The notes beneath the pieces were generated by a model. That model was not told the origin of the DNA and ran no database searches. It was given only the letters and a program-made list of their open reading frames with translations. This document shows, in pieces, positions 1-7,783 of a stretch of 64,000 nt of DNA. The stretch comes from Clostridium sp. CAG:780 (GTDB lineage Bacteria; Bacillota; Clostridia; TANB77; CAG-508). A program made the translations under genes and the position numbers. The stretch covers positions 1 through 64,000 of the forward strand of contig HF994452.1 in NCBI GenBank assembly GCA_000434195.1, written 5' to 3'. Positions within the stretch are counted from its first letter, which is position 1. Every line of letters starts with the position of its first letter.

Positions 1-59
1 TATACTGTCCAACTTTTTGGGTTCAGTACACAAAGTGCTCGTAAATTTTGTTAAAAATA

Positions 60-88
60 TTGATATAATAACTAAAATGTGGTAAAAT
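60..88 (+). promoter_or_regulatory. sigma-A-type promoter of the VWA surface protein gene
   Basis: A TTGATA -35 box at 60-65 and a TAAAAT -10 box at 83-88 are separated by 17 bases, which gives a predicted transcript start near 95. The Shine-Dalgarno AAAGGAG follows at 111-117, just before the ATG at 126. Inferred from consensus match only. Confidence 0.5.
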
Positions 89-125
89 AAAAAATGATTG
101 ATATTATATAAAAGGAGCGAAAAAT

Positions 126-1520
126 ATGAAAAAATTAAAAACAATAGGAATAATAGCGCTAATAATAATGCTATTTACCACAACAGTATTTGCAGCTAAC
201 GAAGATGTAACATTAGTAAAGGTAAAAGACAATGTTTGTGACATAAAATTAGGAGAAGATGGAGAAGTGATTAAACAACTAATATCTGTTGACAATCCTA
301 AAAAAGAAGCAGTTTTACAAATAGATGTAAAAAACATAAAAAGTGAAGAAGAACAAGTAAAACCAAGTGAAATATTCTTAGTATTAGACAACTCAAAAAG
401 TATGACAGACAACAAAGTTGACAGTACAAGAACAAGAAAAGAAGCTGTATTCACAGCGGCAAAAACATTGGTAGAAAAAATATTAACAGCTCAACCAAAT
501 ACAAAAATAGGAATAGTAAGTTTTTCAGCTAGCGCAGACACAACAAAAGAAGGAACACTTGAAGAAGACGCAAAACTTGTAAAACTTCCTACAAGCAATT
601 TGGAAGAAATAAAAACAGCAATCGACACAATCGAAACAATAGGATATAGAACAGACATAGACGCAGGTGTACAAATTGCAAGAGACAACTTCTCAACAGA
701 TACAAACTTAAACAAACACCTAATATTATTAACAGATGGAGTTCCAAACACAGTTGTTGGAGGACCAGTTAATCAATATTCAGGAGAAGTAAAAACCAAA
801 ACAAAAGCAACATTGCAATCTGTAAAAGACAAAGGAATAAATATAATCACAGTTATGACAGGTGTTAATTCAACATTTATGCCAGACCAAGACGGAAACG
901 TATGTGCAGAAGCAGCCGGAAAAACATATAAAGATTTAGCAGAAGAAATATTTGGAACACAAGAAGCTCCAAATTACGGAAAATTTTTCTATGTAACAGA
1001 TAGTCAAGTAGAAGATACTATTACACAAGATATATTCGAAAATGTTGTAACAATAATAAAAAATGAAATAAAAGACATTGTGCTAGTGGACTATTTCCCA
1101 AGCATAATCCTTGCAAACTACAACTTTGAAATTGTAGAACAAGCCAATATAGGAAAAGTAACAGCAGAAGTAAACACAGAAAATAACAGCATAACATGGA
1201 CAATAGGAGTTCTAAAAGCAGGAGAGACAGCATCTTTTAAATACAAACTAGTTTTAAAAGAAAACTTTGATAGAACAATAATAAACGTAGAAACACCTAC
1301 AAATGAAAAGGTAGATGTAACATATACTGATACAAAGGGAACAGAACAAAAAGCAACATCAGATGTTTCACCATCAATCATGTTAAAGAAACCAGAAGAC
1401 AATACTCAAGCAGAAACTCCAATCCCACAAACTGGCGACACAAATATATTTGCAATAATTGCTATAACAGCAACAGTAATAGCGATGACAATATACACAA
1501 TAAAATATATGAAAAAATAG
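126..1520 (+). CDS. Wall-anchored von Willebrand factor A domain protein
   Basis: This 464-residue exported protein is predicted to sit on the outer face of the cell wall and bind ligands or matrix through a metal-dependent VWA domain. Residues 1-23 form a typical signal peptide ending near VFA. The VWA domain follows at roughly residues 77-310: the MIDAS motif DNSKS (DxSxS) lies at about residue 88, a supporting Thr lies in the YRTDID segment, and the MIDAS Asp is in LLTDG. A beta-rich stretch (about 320-430) resembling an isopeptide/DUF11-like stalk precedes a sorting signal, IPQTGD, a hydrophobic span and the basic tail KYMKK, so a sortase probably anchors it. It is monocistronic, with its own promoter at 60-88 and a terminator at 1527-1564. 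The domain call is firm; the ligand is unknown. Confidence 0.85.
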   Translation: MKKLKTIGIIALIIMLFTTTVFAANEDVTLVKVKDNVCDIKLGEDGEVIKQLISVDNPKKEAVLQIDVKNIKSEEEQVKPSEIFLVLDNSKSMTDNKVDSTRTRKEAVFTAAKTLVEKILTAQPNTKIGIVSFSASADTTKEGTLEEDAKLVKLPTSNLEEIKTAIDTIETIGYRTDIDAGVQIARDNFSTDTNLNKHLILLTDGVPNTVVGGPVNQYSGEVKTKTKATLQSVKDKGINIITVMTGVNSTFMPDQDGNVCAEAAGKTYKDLAEEIFGTQEAPNYGKFFYVTDSQVEDTITQDIFENVVTIIKNEIKDIVLVDYFPSIILANYNFEIVEQANIGKVTAEVNTENNSITWTIGVLKAGETASFKYKLVLKENFDRTIINVETPTNEKVDVTYTDTKGTEQKATSDVSPSIMLKKPEDNTQAETPIPQTGDTNIFAIIAITATVIAMTIYTIKYMKK

Positions 1521-1526
1521 AAAAGT

Positions 1527-1564
1527 AAATCACTTATAGAGAAAAATCTGTAAGTGATTTTTCT
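1527..1564 (+). terminator. Rho-independent terminator after the VWA gene
   Basis: A perfect 10-bp stem, AAATCACTTA (1527-1536) with TAAGTGATTT (1551-1560), encloses a 14-base loop and runs into a short T-rich tail. Confidence 0.75.
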
Positions 1565-1583
1565 TGCATAAGAGAGCAAAGCA

Positions 1584-1613
1584 TTGACAATACTGTAAAC
1601 AATCTGTTATAAT
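1584..1613 (+). promoter_or_regulatory. consensus sigma-A promoter of the first GC-rich orphan gene
   Basis: TTGACA at 1584-1589 and TATAAT at 1608-1613, both perfect consensus hexamers, are separated by 18 bases. The predicted start is near 1620, which leaves a leader of about 85 bases before the ATG at 1707. Confidence 0.75.
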
Positions 1614-1706
1614 TACAAAGTACCTACAAACAGAATAATGTTATATGAATTATGGGATAATCATGAATCATGTAACAGATGTGCCTATAAGGAGGTATCT
1701 AGCAAA

Positions 1707-2114
1707 ATGACCACAGGATGGAAGCTGTTGCTGCAACAAAAGGCAGCAACCACGACAGAAGAAGACAACTATCGGTTCTTCTTCCTTAATCCCGAAGAAA
1801 AACCAATCCCGTACAACATGTTGCTTCTCCCTACGGAGAAAGAACTACCTAAAATGCTGGCAAAGATTGACAGCATTAACCAGAACGGAAATGCGCTTTG
1901 GACTAACTATCTAAAAAAGTGCATCCAAACGGCGGTAAATAGAGGCCAAATAGCGGTTCACTTGAACTTGGTGTTCAGGTATCCCATTTTGGTTGCGAAG
2001 GGTGACACAATCATTGTTACCTACGAACCCAAAGAGGTTCGTAAAGTGCTGACCAAGTATATGGAAATCTTTAAAAAGGATAAAAGGGCTATCGTGTGGC
2101 GCTGGAAAGAATAA
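1707..2114 (+). CDS. Orphan protein with C-terminal WRW motif, copy 1 (GC-rich)
   Basis: I do not recognise this 135-residue protein. The ATG at 1707 is chosen because AAGGAGG (1689-1695) sits 11 bases upstream; an in-frame ATG at 1638 has no Shine-Dalgarno. There is no signal peptide or membrane span. It shares its overall plan with the gene at 2292: a FFFLNPE / IYFVDRE strand near residue 25, a LLLPTEKELPKML / LLEVPSKENMPAF segment, a basic central region, and an almost identical end (IVWRWKE here, IFWRWNA there). Base composition stands out, at 27 of 60 bases G or C on line 1741-1800 against 16 of 60 on line 3001-3060 in rpiA. Codon use is also foreign, with an in-frame CGG (NYR) and CGC (VWR) that AT-rich neighbours avoid. 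A private promoter and hairpin suggest a self-contained, recently acquired cassette; the function is unknown. Confidence 0.65.
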   Translation: MTTGWKLLLQQKAATTTEEDNYRFFFLNPEEKPIPYNMLLLPTEKELPKMLAKIDSINQNGNALWTNYLKKCIQTAVNRGQIAVHLNLVFRYPILVAKGDTIIVTYEPKEVRKVLTKYMEIFKKDKRAIVWRWKE

Positions 2115-2124
2115 AAGGCACTGA

Positions 2125-2151
2125 CCTTCGACCGTTTTTTTCGGTCGAAGG
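2125..2151 (+). terminator. GC-rich hairpin after orphan gene 1
   Basis: CCTTCGACCG (2125-2134) pairs perfectly with CGGTCGAAGG (2142-2151) around a seven-T loop. The T-run is in the loop and not after the stem, so it may stabilise the 3' end or terminate weakly. Confidence 0.55.
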
Positions 2152-2169
2152 CCTATTAATTTACATAAT

Positions 2170-2198
2170 TTGACAAAAGACCAAAAAACTGCTATAAT
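2170..2198 (+). promoter_or_regulatory. consensus sigma-A promoter of the second GC-rich orphan gene
   Basis: TTGACA at 2170-2175 and TATAAT at 2193-2198 are both perfect with the optimal 17-base spacer. The predicted start is near 2205, giving a leader of about 87 bases. Confidence 0.8.
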
Positions 2199-2220
2199 AA
2201 CTATATTACAACCAAACAAT

Positions 2221-2264
2221 GCTAACAGCATAAAAGCAACAAGTTTCAAAATATGTTTGTTAGC
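2221..2264 (+). promoter_or_regulatory. inverted repeat in the 5' leader of orphan gene 2
   Basis: GCTAACA (2221-2227) pairs perfectly with TGTTAGC (2258-2264) across a 30-base loop, within the untranslated leader and upstream of the Shine-Dalgarno (AAAGGG, 2278-2283). It could be an operator or a leader hairpin; nothing identifies the ligand. Confidence 0.35.
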
Positions 2265-2291
2265 TAATGTGCAAAAGAAAGGGTGAAAACA

Positions 2292-2711
2292 ATGGAACGG
2301 ACAAATGAGAAGGGAAAGTTCTATGTAGAACTGCAAGTACCCATGAGCGACTACGAACGTTTCGACATCTATTTTGTTGATAGAGAAGACAGACGCACAG
2401 TGTTCACGAATTTGCTTGAAGTACCAAGCAAAGAGAATATGCCGGCATTCGAAAAAAGCTGTGAAAAGATGCTCAAAAAGTACAAGAACGCTCCGTGGGT
2501 GTACTACTTTATTCACAGAGTACGCGAGACGAGCCTGAACAATCAAAAGTATCTCGAGTTAAACCTCTTCATTAATTATACTTGTATTATCAAGAAAAGC
2601 GATAGTACAATTATAATTATGAGACCTGGAGAGATTGCAAAGGCTCTCTACAGAAATTTGATCCGGGAAGACTCCTCTGGAAGAGACATCTTCTGGAGAT
2701 GGAATGCCTAA
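2292..2711 (+). CDS. Orphan protein with C-terminal WRW motif, copy 2 (GC-rich)
   Basis: This 139-residue soluble-looking protein is unrecognised. It parallels the 1707 gene along its whole length: N-terminal strand IYFVDRED, a LLEVPSKENMPAF segment, WVYYFIHRVRE where copy 1 has LWTNYLKKCIQ, a LELNLFINYTCIIKKSDSTII hydrophobic strand pair, PGEIAKAL where copy 1 has PKEVRKVL, and the terminal IFWRWNA. I start at ATG 2292 because AAAGGG ends eight bases upstream; GTG 2283 overlaps that site. Composition is again GC-rich, with two in-frame CGG codons (codon 3, and in LIRED). Each copy has its own promoter, leader and hairpin, so they look like tandem duplicated, diverged units. They might be mobile-element cargo, immunity or regulatory proteins, but the sequence does not say which. 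Confidence 0.65.
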   Translation: MERTNEKGKFYVELQVPMSDYERFDIYFVDREDRRTVFTNLLEVPSKENMPAFEKSCEKMLKKYKNAPWVYYFIHRVRETSLNNQKYLELNLFINYTCIIKKSDSTIIIMRPGEIAKALYRNLIREDSSGRDIFWRWNA

Positions 2712-2720
2712 TCTGCACAT

Positions 2721-2756
2721 AAAAGATTCCTGACAATATAGTTGGGAATCTTTTTT
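2721..2756 (+). terminator. Rho-independent terminator after orphan gene 2
   Basis: AAAAGATTCC (2721-2730) pairs with GGAATCTTTT (2745-2754) and is followed by further Ts. Confidence 0.8.
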
Positions 2757-2787
2757 GCTTTAAAACAGTTAAATTTGTCAAAAACGG

Positions 2788-2816
2788 TTGAAATAATTGT
2801 GCTTTATAGATATAAT
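2788..2816 (+). promoter_or_regulatory. sigma-A promoter of rpiA and possibly the downstream operon
   Basis: TTGAAA (2788-2793), a 17-base spacer and TATAAT (2811-2816) lie 40 bases upstream of the rpiA ATG. No terminator is evident between rpiA and the glycosyltransferases that follow, so this promoter may also drive them. Confidence 0.65.
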
Positions 2817-2855
2817 ATAAAAGAAATTTTGATAATTAATTTGGAGGAAAAATAA

Positions 2856-3557
2856 ATGGAATGGAATAGAGAAATCATGCAAAAACCTATGTGGAAAGAA
2901 GAAATATCTAATAGAGAAGAAAAAGAAAAAATAGCAAGAAGAATGGCGGAAAAAGTACAAGATGGAGAAGTTGTAGGCTTTGGTTCTGGGTCAACATCAT
3001 ATCTAACTGCCATAGAAATTGCAAACAAAATCCAAAAAGAAAATATAACAATAACAGCAATTCCAACGTCATATGAAATAAAAATGCTATGCACATATCT
3101 AAACATTCCAACAGCAACAATAGACGAAAAAAAGCCTGACTGGTGTTTTGATGGAGCAGATGAAGTAGATAATGACAAATGGCTAATAAAAGGCAGAGGA
3201 GCAGCGATGTTTAATGAAAAATTAAACATTAAGTCAGCAGCCAAAACTTATATTTTAGTAGACAAATCAAAACTAGTAAACAAATTAGGAACCAATTTCC
3301 CAATACCAGTAGAATGCACACCAAAAGCCATAAATCTAGTAAAAGAAGAACTTTACAAATTAGGAGCAAGCAGTATAGAATTAAGATTAGCACTTAAAAA
3401 AGATGGACCTGTTATTACAGAAAACGGAAATATAATATTAGATGCAAAATTTGAAAATATTGATGAAACTCTTGAAAGAAGATTGAAAAACATTACAGGA
3501 GTAATAGAAACAGGATTATTTATAGGATACAATGTAGAAATAATCACAGGAGAATAA
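2856..3557 (+). CDS. rpiA: Ribose-5-phosphate isomerase A
   Basis: RpiA interconverts ribose 5-phosphate and ribulose 5-phosphate in the cytoplasm (non-oxidative pentose phosphate pathway). The 233 residues match the family length. Family motifs appear in order: GFGSGST phosphate-binding loop at about 47-53, DGADEVD at about 100 (catalytic Asp region), KGRGAAMFNEK at about 112-122 (catalytic Glu and Lys), and GPVITENGN near 190. The start is ATG 2856, with GGAGG (2842-2846) upstream. The gene precedes the surface-polysaccharide genes by 16 bases, so it may be co-transcribed with them, perhaps feeding pentose or nucleotide-sugar precursors (inference). Confidence 0.95.
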   Translation: MEWNREIMQKPMWKEEISNREEKEKIARRMAEKVQDGEVVGFGSGSTSYLTAIEIANKIQKENITITAIPTSYEIKMLCTYLNIPTATIDEKKPDWCFDGADEVDNDKWLIKGRGAAMFNEKLNIKSAAKTYILVDKSKLVNKLGTNFPIPVECTPKAINLVKEELYKLGASSIELRLALKKDGPVITENGNIILDAKFENIDETLERRLKNITGVIETGLFIGYNVEIITGE

Positions 3558-3573
3558 AGGAAGGACAATTTAT

Positions 3574-4680
3574 ATGAAAAAATTGTTATTTGCAGCAGTT
3601 AGCCTGGATGTGGGTGGAATTGAAACGGCATTAGTAACGCTATTAAATTACCTAGCAAAAGAGAGAAAATACGATATAACTCTTGTGCTAGAAAGAAAAG
3701 AAGGAATCTTTTTAGATACTATAGATCCAGCTATTAAAATTATAGAATATACACCAAATGCTGACAAAAATATAATAACTAGAAAAATAAAAAACTTAGC
3801 AAAGCAGATTAAGTTTAAGGCAAAATATAAAAACAAATACGACTTTTCAGCGTCATATGCAACATACTCAAAGCCCGCTTCTTTCGTGGCAAGAACAGCT
3901 TCAAAGAATTCGGCATTGTGGGTTCATGGAGACTATATGACAATGTTTAAAGAAGATAAGAAAGAATATATTAACTTCTTTAGAGAGCTAAAATCAAAAA
4001 AATTCAAAGAAATAGTATTTGTGTCCGAAACGGCTAAAAATGTATTCATAAAAGAGATAAAAACCAAACAAAGTGTGGAAGTAATACATAATTTGATTAA
4101 TTATGAAAACATTATTGAAAAATCTAAAGAGCAAATCGAAGATGTTAAAAAAAGTGAAATATATACTTTTTTGAATGTCGGAAGACATACAGAAGAGGAC
4201 AAAAAATTATCTAGAATAATTGAGGCGTCGAAGTTACTAAAACAAGATAATTTGAAATTTAGAATAGTAATGATAGGAACAGGGAAAGATGATAAAGACT
4301 ACAAAAAGCTGGTAAGCAAATATAACTTACAAGATCAGATACTATTCTTAGGCCAAAAATCTAATCCTTATCCATATTTTAAAATAGCTGATAGTCTTTT
4401 AATCACATCTGAGCACGAAGGATTTCCTGTTGTGTATATCGAAGCTATGACATTGGGACTACCGATATTAACAACAGAGGTCTCTGACAGTAAAAAAGTT
4501 ATACAGAACAAATATGGTATAGTGACAAATAAAGATGTAGATTCAATATATAAAGCAATGAAACTAGCCATTAATCAGGGTATACAAAATGAAGAAACTT
4601 TTAATTGTGAAGAGTATAATAATCAAATTAAACAAAAATTAAATATATTGATAAATAATTGTGGAGGAAAAGATGAATAA
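3574..4680 (+). CDS. Family GT4 glycosyltransferase
   Basis: This is a cytoplasmic or membrane-associated retaining glycosyltransferase predicted to use a nucleotide sugar to extend a lipid-linked glycan. The 368 residues form a GT-B fold. An N-terminal LDVGGIETAL loop (about 9-20) resembles acceptor-side loops of GT4 enzymes. The C-terminal donor domain carries the EGFPVVYIEAMTLGLP signature (E-x7-E type) at about 280-296. It is the first transferase of the locus, follows rpiA by 16 bases and overlaps the next gene by eight bases (shared at 4673-4680), as expected of one operon. The sugar specificity cannot be read from the sequence. Confidence 0.88.
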   Translation: MKKLLFAAVSLDVGGIETALVTLLNYLAKERKYDITLVLERKEGIFLDTIDPAIKIIEYTPNADKNIITRKIKNLAKQIKFKAKYKNKYDFSASYATYSKPASFVARTASKNSALWVHGDYMTMFKEDKKEYINFFRELKSKKFKEIVFVSETAKNVFIKEIKTKQSVEVIHNLINYENIIEKSKEQIEDVKKSEIYTFLNVGRHTEEDKKLSRIIEASKLLKQDNLKFRIVMIGTGKDDKDYKKLVSKYNLQDQILFLGQKSNPYPYFKIADSLLITSEHEGFPVVYIEAMTLGLPILTTEVSDSKKVIQNKYGIVTNKDVDSIYKAMKLAINQGIQNEETFNCEEYNNQIKQKLNILINNCGGKDE

Positions 4681-5749
4681 AAGTGAATTTGTATTTTCAA
4701 TAATAATTCCGGTATATAATACAGAAAAGTATATAGAAAAGTGTTTAAATTCCGTATTAGATGCAATGGATACAGACTGTGAAGTTATTATAGTTAATGA
4801 TGGAGCAACTGACGATTCAGAAAAAATAATAAAACAATTTATAAACAATTTACCAGAGAAGTATAAAGAAAACTTTTTATATACTAAAAAGAAAAACAAA
4901 GGTTTAGCGGACACCAAAAATGTCGGTATAGAGATGGCTAGAGGTAAATTTATAAGCGTTGTTGATTCTGATGATTACATCGACAAAAATTTTTACAAGA
5001 TTGCTAGAGAATATATAAATAACTATGATGTTATTATATATGACTTATATGTTGTTTTTGAAAAAAATCCAATATACAATTACACATCAAGAGCGTATAA
5101 AGAAGATAAAGAAAACTTCTTAGAGGGATTACTAGATGGAGCAATGTCTGGATCGTCTTGCAATAAAATAATAAAAAAAGAGTTATATAATGATTTTAAA
5201 TTTCCGGTAGGAAAGCAATATGAGGATGTTGCTGTAACACCATTTATATTGACTAATGCAAAAAATATCAAGTATATGCCATATCCATTTTACTATTACT
5301 TGCAAAGAGAGAAATCGATAGTTGCAACCAATACGTATGTTTCAGCTTTTTATAAAATTTGCGAAAATATATCGGAAGTTATAAGAAAACAGAATAATGA
5401 ATTTGAAAAATATAAATATATAGTAAATGAATTTATTACAATAAGAATATTAGAAATATTTAATGAGGACTTTAATAAAAATAAAGAAAAATTTGTGTCA
5501 AACTTAGAAGATTTTGAGAAGAAAAATAAGAATACTATAAATTATATATTAGAGAGTAATATGCTTTATAGTTTAAATAACGGATATTCAGAACGACAAA
5601 AGAAATTATTGCAAGATATTTTTAAAGCCCTATCAGAGGGAAATTGCGGAAAAGTAAAAGAAATATTAACCAAAAGAAAAATAGTGAATTATTTTAGAAA
5701 TATATTAATGAGCACAAAAACGCTATTGAAATCAATAGTAAATAGATAA
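4673..5749 (+). CDS. Family GT2 glycosyltransferase
   Basis: This inverting GT-A glycosyltransferase of about 358 residues has IIPVYNTEKYIEKCL near the N terminus, VNDGATDDS at about 40, and the metal/nucleotide-sugar motif VDSDDY at about 97-102. The last 130 residues are lysine-rich and helical and probably shape acceptor choice or membrane association. I use ATG 4673, preceded at six bases by GGAGG (4663-4667); an upstream in-frame GTG at 4661 overlaps the Shine-Dalgarno itself. It overlaps the previous gene by eight bases and is 12 bases from the next. Donor and acceptor are unknown. Confidence 0.88.
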   Translation: MNKSEFVFSIIIPVYNTEKYIEKCLNSVLDAMDTDCEVIIVNDGATDDSEKIIKQFINNLPEKYKENFLYTKKKNKGLADTKNVGIEMARGKFISVVDSDDYIDKNFYKIAREYINNYDVIIYDLYVVFEKNPIYNYTSRAYKEDKENFLEGLLDGAMSGSSCNKIIKKELYNDFKFPVGKQYEDVAVTPFILTNAKNIKYMPYPFYYYLQREKSIVATNTYVSAFYKICENISEVIRKQNNEFEKYKYIVNEFITIRILEIFNEDFNKNKEKFVSNLEDFEKKNKNTINYILESNMLYSLNNGYSERQKKLLQDIFKALSEGNCGKVKEILTKRKIVNYFRNILMSTKTLLKSIVNR

Positions 5750-5761
5750 TAGGAGGAAAAA

Positions 5762-7561
5762 ATGACAAAGAAAATACATTATTGCTGGTTTGGTGGAAAG
5801 CCATTACCTAAGTCGGTAAAAGATTGCATAAAAACGTGGAAAAAATTTCTACCAGATTATGAAATAAAAGAATGGAACGAAAGTAATTTTGATATTAATA
5901 GTTTTCCTTTTGTAAAAGAAGCCTATGAAAGTAAAAAATGGGCTTTTGTCAGCGACTATGTAAGAATTTATGCGCTTTATAAAGAAGGTGGATTATATTT
6001 AGATACAGATATGAAAATCCTAAAAGATCCATCAGATATATTCAATAAAGATATGATACTGGGCTTTGAAGATAGTGGATATGTTGGAACTGCAATGATA
6101 TATGTCAAAGAAGCAAAAAATAAATATATAAAAGAGATTATGGAATATTACAATAAGATTAAGCATTTTAACCCGGAAATTATGTACAATTTTGCAAATC
6201 CAGTAATTATAACTAAAACATTACAAAAATATGATAGTGTTTTAATAAATAATAATATTACTGTGGTAGATGGTAATGTGTATGTATATCCAAGAGAGTA
6301 CTTTTATCCATTGAACTATAATTATTCGGAAAAAGTCTATACACAAAATACATATATGGTACATTTATTTAAGGCAACATGGACTGACAATGGAGAAAAG
6401 AGAACGATTGGAATATATAGAACTTTTGGACCAAGTGCTGGAAAAAGAATAAATCATGCAATAGACTTTATATTTGGACTAAAAAATAAAACAATAAACT
6501 TACTAAAAAAAATATATTGTTGGCTTAGAATGAAAGCATCCATATATATAAATAGAGGAAAAAGAGTAAGAAGAATACAAGAGGAACTTTCACAGAAAAA
6601 AGAAGAATATTTAGTTATTGCTCATCCTGATTTAAATGAAGAAACTGAAGGCATAATTCCATTGCTAAAAAATGAGTGCATATATGTAAGAGAACAATAT
6701 ACAAATAAAGAGGCAAGATTAATAGCTCAGGCCATAGCTAATACTGGTAAAAAGACTGTAATATTTAACTCGTATATTGATGGATGGGACAAGATAATAA
6801 AAGAACTAAAAACCATAAATCAAAATATATCAATAAAAGTGTTAATCCACAAAAATCATGATTCTTTAAAAGAGGACTGCACATGGAATTACTTTGATCT
6901 ATTATTAGATTTATACAATAAGAAATGGGTAAATGAATTCGTAGTATTTAAAAAGAGTTTATACGAATTCTACAAACAAAAGGGGTATAAAGTTTCATAT
7001 CTTAGCAAGTACCTTGCTAATGAGGAAATACCACAATTAAAAGAAACAGCAATAGAGAACGATTATATAAGAATAGGAATATACAATGCTGAAAATAAAG
7101 AAAACAAAGAAATATATAATCAAATATGTGCTATCAGTTTAATGGAACTTGCTAAATTGGATTGTATGCCATTAAATTACAAAATTGCAAAAATATGTAG
7201 AAGATTTAACGTGAATGTAGGAGGAAAATCAGGAAAAGTATCTAGAAAAGAAATGCAACAAAAAATGGCACAAAATGATATAAATCTTTTTATAAGTGAG
7301 TTTGATGAGACGTCAATTATGCCATTGGAAAGTTTAGAGCTTGGAACTATATGCTTAGTGGATAATAATTCAGAATATTTTAGAAACAGTGAACTAGAAA
7401 AATATTTAGTATTAGAAAAGCAAAATGACATAATAGAAATATATAATAAAATAAATTATGCTCTACAAAATAAAGAGAAGATCCTAGAATTATACAAAAA
7501 ATGGAAAGTGGAGTATAATGCAAAAGCAGAGGAAAATGTTAAGAAATTTTTAGAAAAATAA
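5762..7561 (+). CDS. Two-domain glycosyltransferase: GT32-like (DXD) plus GT4-like half
   Basis: This 599-residue protein appears to join two transferase modules. Residues 1-220 match the DXD sugar-binding GT32/capsule type: HYCWFGGKPLPKSV at 5-18, then SDYVRIYALYKEGGLYLDTDM at about 65-85, with the DTD metal motif. A short basic linker with a hydrophobic WLRMKASIYI segment follows (about 240-265). Residues 280-599 look like a degenerate GT-B domain: YLVIAHPDL, a SEFDETSIMPLESLELGT segment near 515-535 in place of the canonical GT4 E-x7-E motif. It could add two successive sugars. Its neighbours at 12 and 25 bases are other transferases. The first domain is firm; the second is a weaker call. 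Confidence 0.75.
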   Translation: MTKKIHYCWFGGKPLPKSVKDCIKTWKKFLPDYEIKEWNESNFDINSFPFVKEAYESKKWAFVSDYVRIYALYKEGGLYLDTDMKILKDPSDIFNKDMILGFEDSGYVGTAMIYVKEAKNKYIKEIMEYYNKIKHFNPEIMYNFANPVIITKTLQKYDSVLINNNITVVDGNVYVYPREYFYPLNYNYSEKVYTQNTYMVHLFKATWTDNGEKRTIGIYRTFGPSAGKRINHAIDFIFGLKNKTINLLKKIYCWLRMKASIYINRGKRVRRIQEELSQKKEEYLVIAHPDLNEETEGIIPLLKNECIYVREQYTNKEARLIAQAIANTGKKTVIFNSYIDGWDKIIKELKTINQNISIKVLIHKNHDSLKEDCTWNYFDLLLDLYNKKWVNEFVVFKKSLYEFYKQKGYKVSYLSKYLANEEIPQLKETAIENDYIRIGIYNAENKENKEIYNQICAISLMELAKLDCMPLNYKIAKICRRFNVNVGGKSGKVSRKEMQQKMAQNDINLFISEFDETSIMPLESLELGTICLVDNNSEYFRNSELEKYLVLEKQNDIIEIYNKINYALQNKEKILELYKKWKVEYNAKAEENVKKFLEK

Positions 7562-7586
7562 GGAATAGAGAATAAAGGGAGAAAAT

Positions 7587-7781
7587 ATGGAGTTAGTTGA
7601 TGAATTAAGAATAAAGAATGAAGAATTAGAACTTGAAAACAAAATTCTAATAGAAAAAGTAAAAGAGAATAAACTTCTGAAAAAAGAAAACAAGGAAATG
7701 AGAGAACAGTTGGATTCAATACTATATTCTAGAAGTTACAAAATTGTAAATAAGATAAGTAATATAATAAAAAGGAGCTAA
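7587..7781 (+). CDS. Small coiled-coil protein in the transferase operon
   Basis: Sixty-four residues are almost entirely charged heptad-like sequence (EELELENKILIEKVKENKLL), ending in SRSYKIVNKISNIIK. Such coiled-coil ends with an S-x-S-Y/W-K-I motif are familiar as C-terminal tails of bacterial glycosyltransferases; here the segment is a stand-alone gene. Shine-Dalgarno AAGGGAG precedes the ATG. It lies 25 bases after the two-domain transferase and two bases before the next transferase, so it may act as a scaffold or length-control partner (inference). Confidence 0.6.
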   Translation: MELVDELRIKNEELELENKILIEKVKENKLLKKENKEMREQLDSILYSRSYKIVNKISNIIKRS

Positions 7782-7783
7782 AA

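Noticed and set aside
1638..1706. Upstream in-frame start for the first orphan gene
   Set aside because: The ATG at 1638 lacks a Shine-Dalgarno and the added residues have no counterpart in the paralog, whereas AAGGAGG precedes ATG 1707.
1911..2546. A long minus-strand open frame across both GC-rich genes
   Set aside because: It is antisense to two genes that have their own promoters, Shine-Dalgarno sites and shared protein motifs; it spans the intergenic hairpin and has no recognisable domain or ribosome-binding site.
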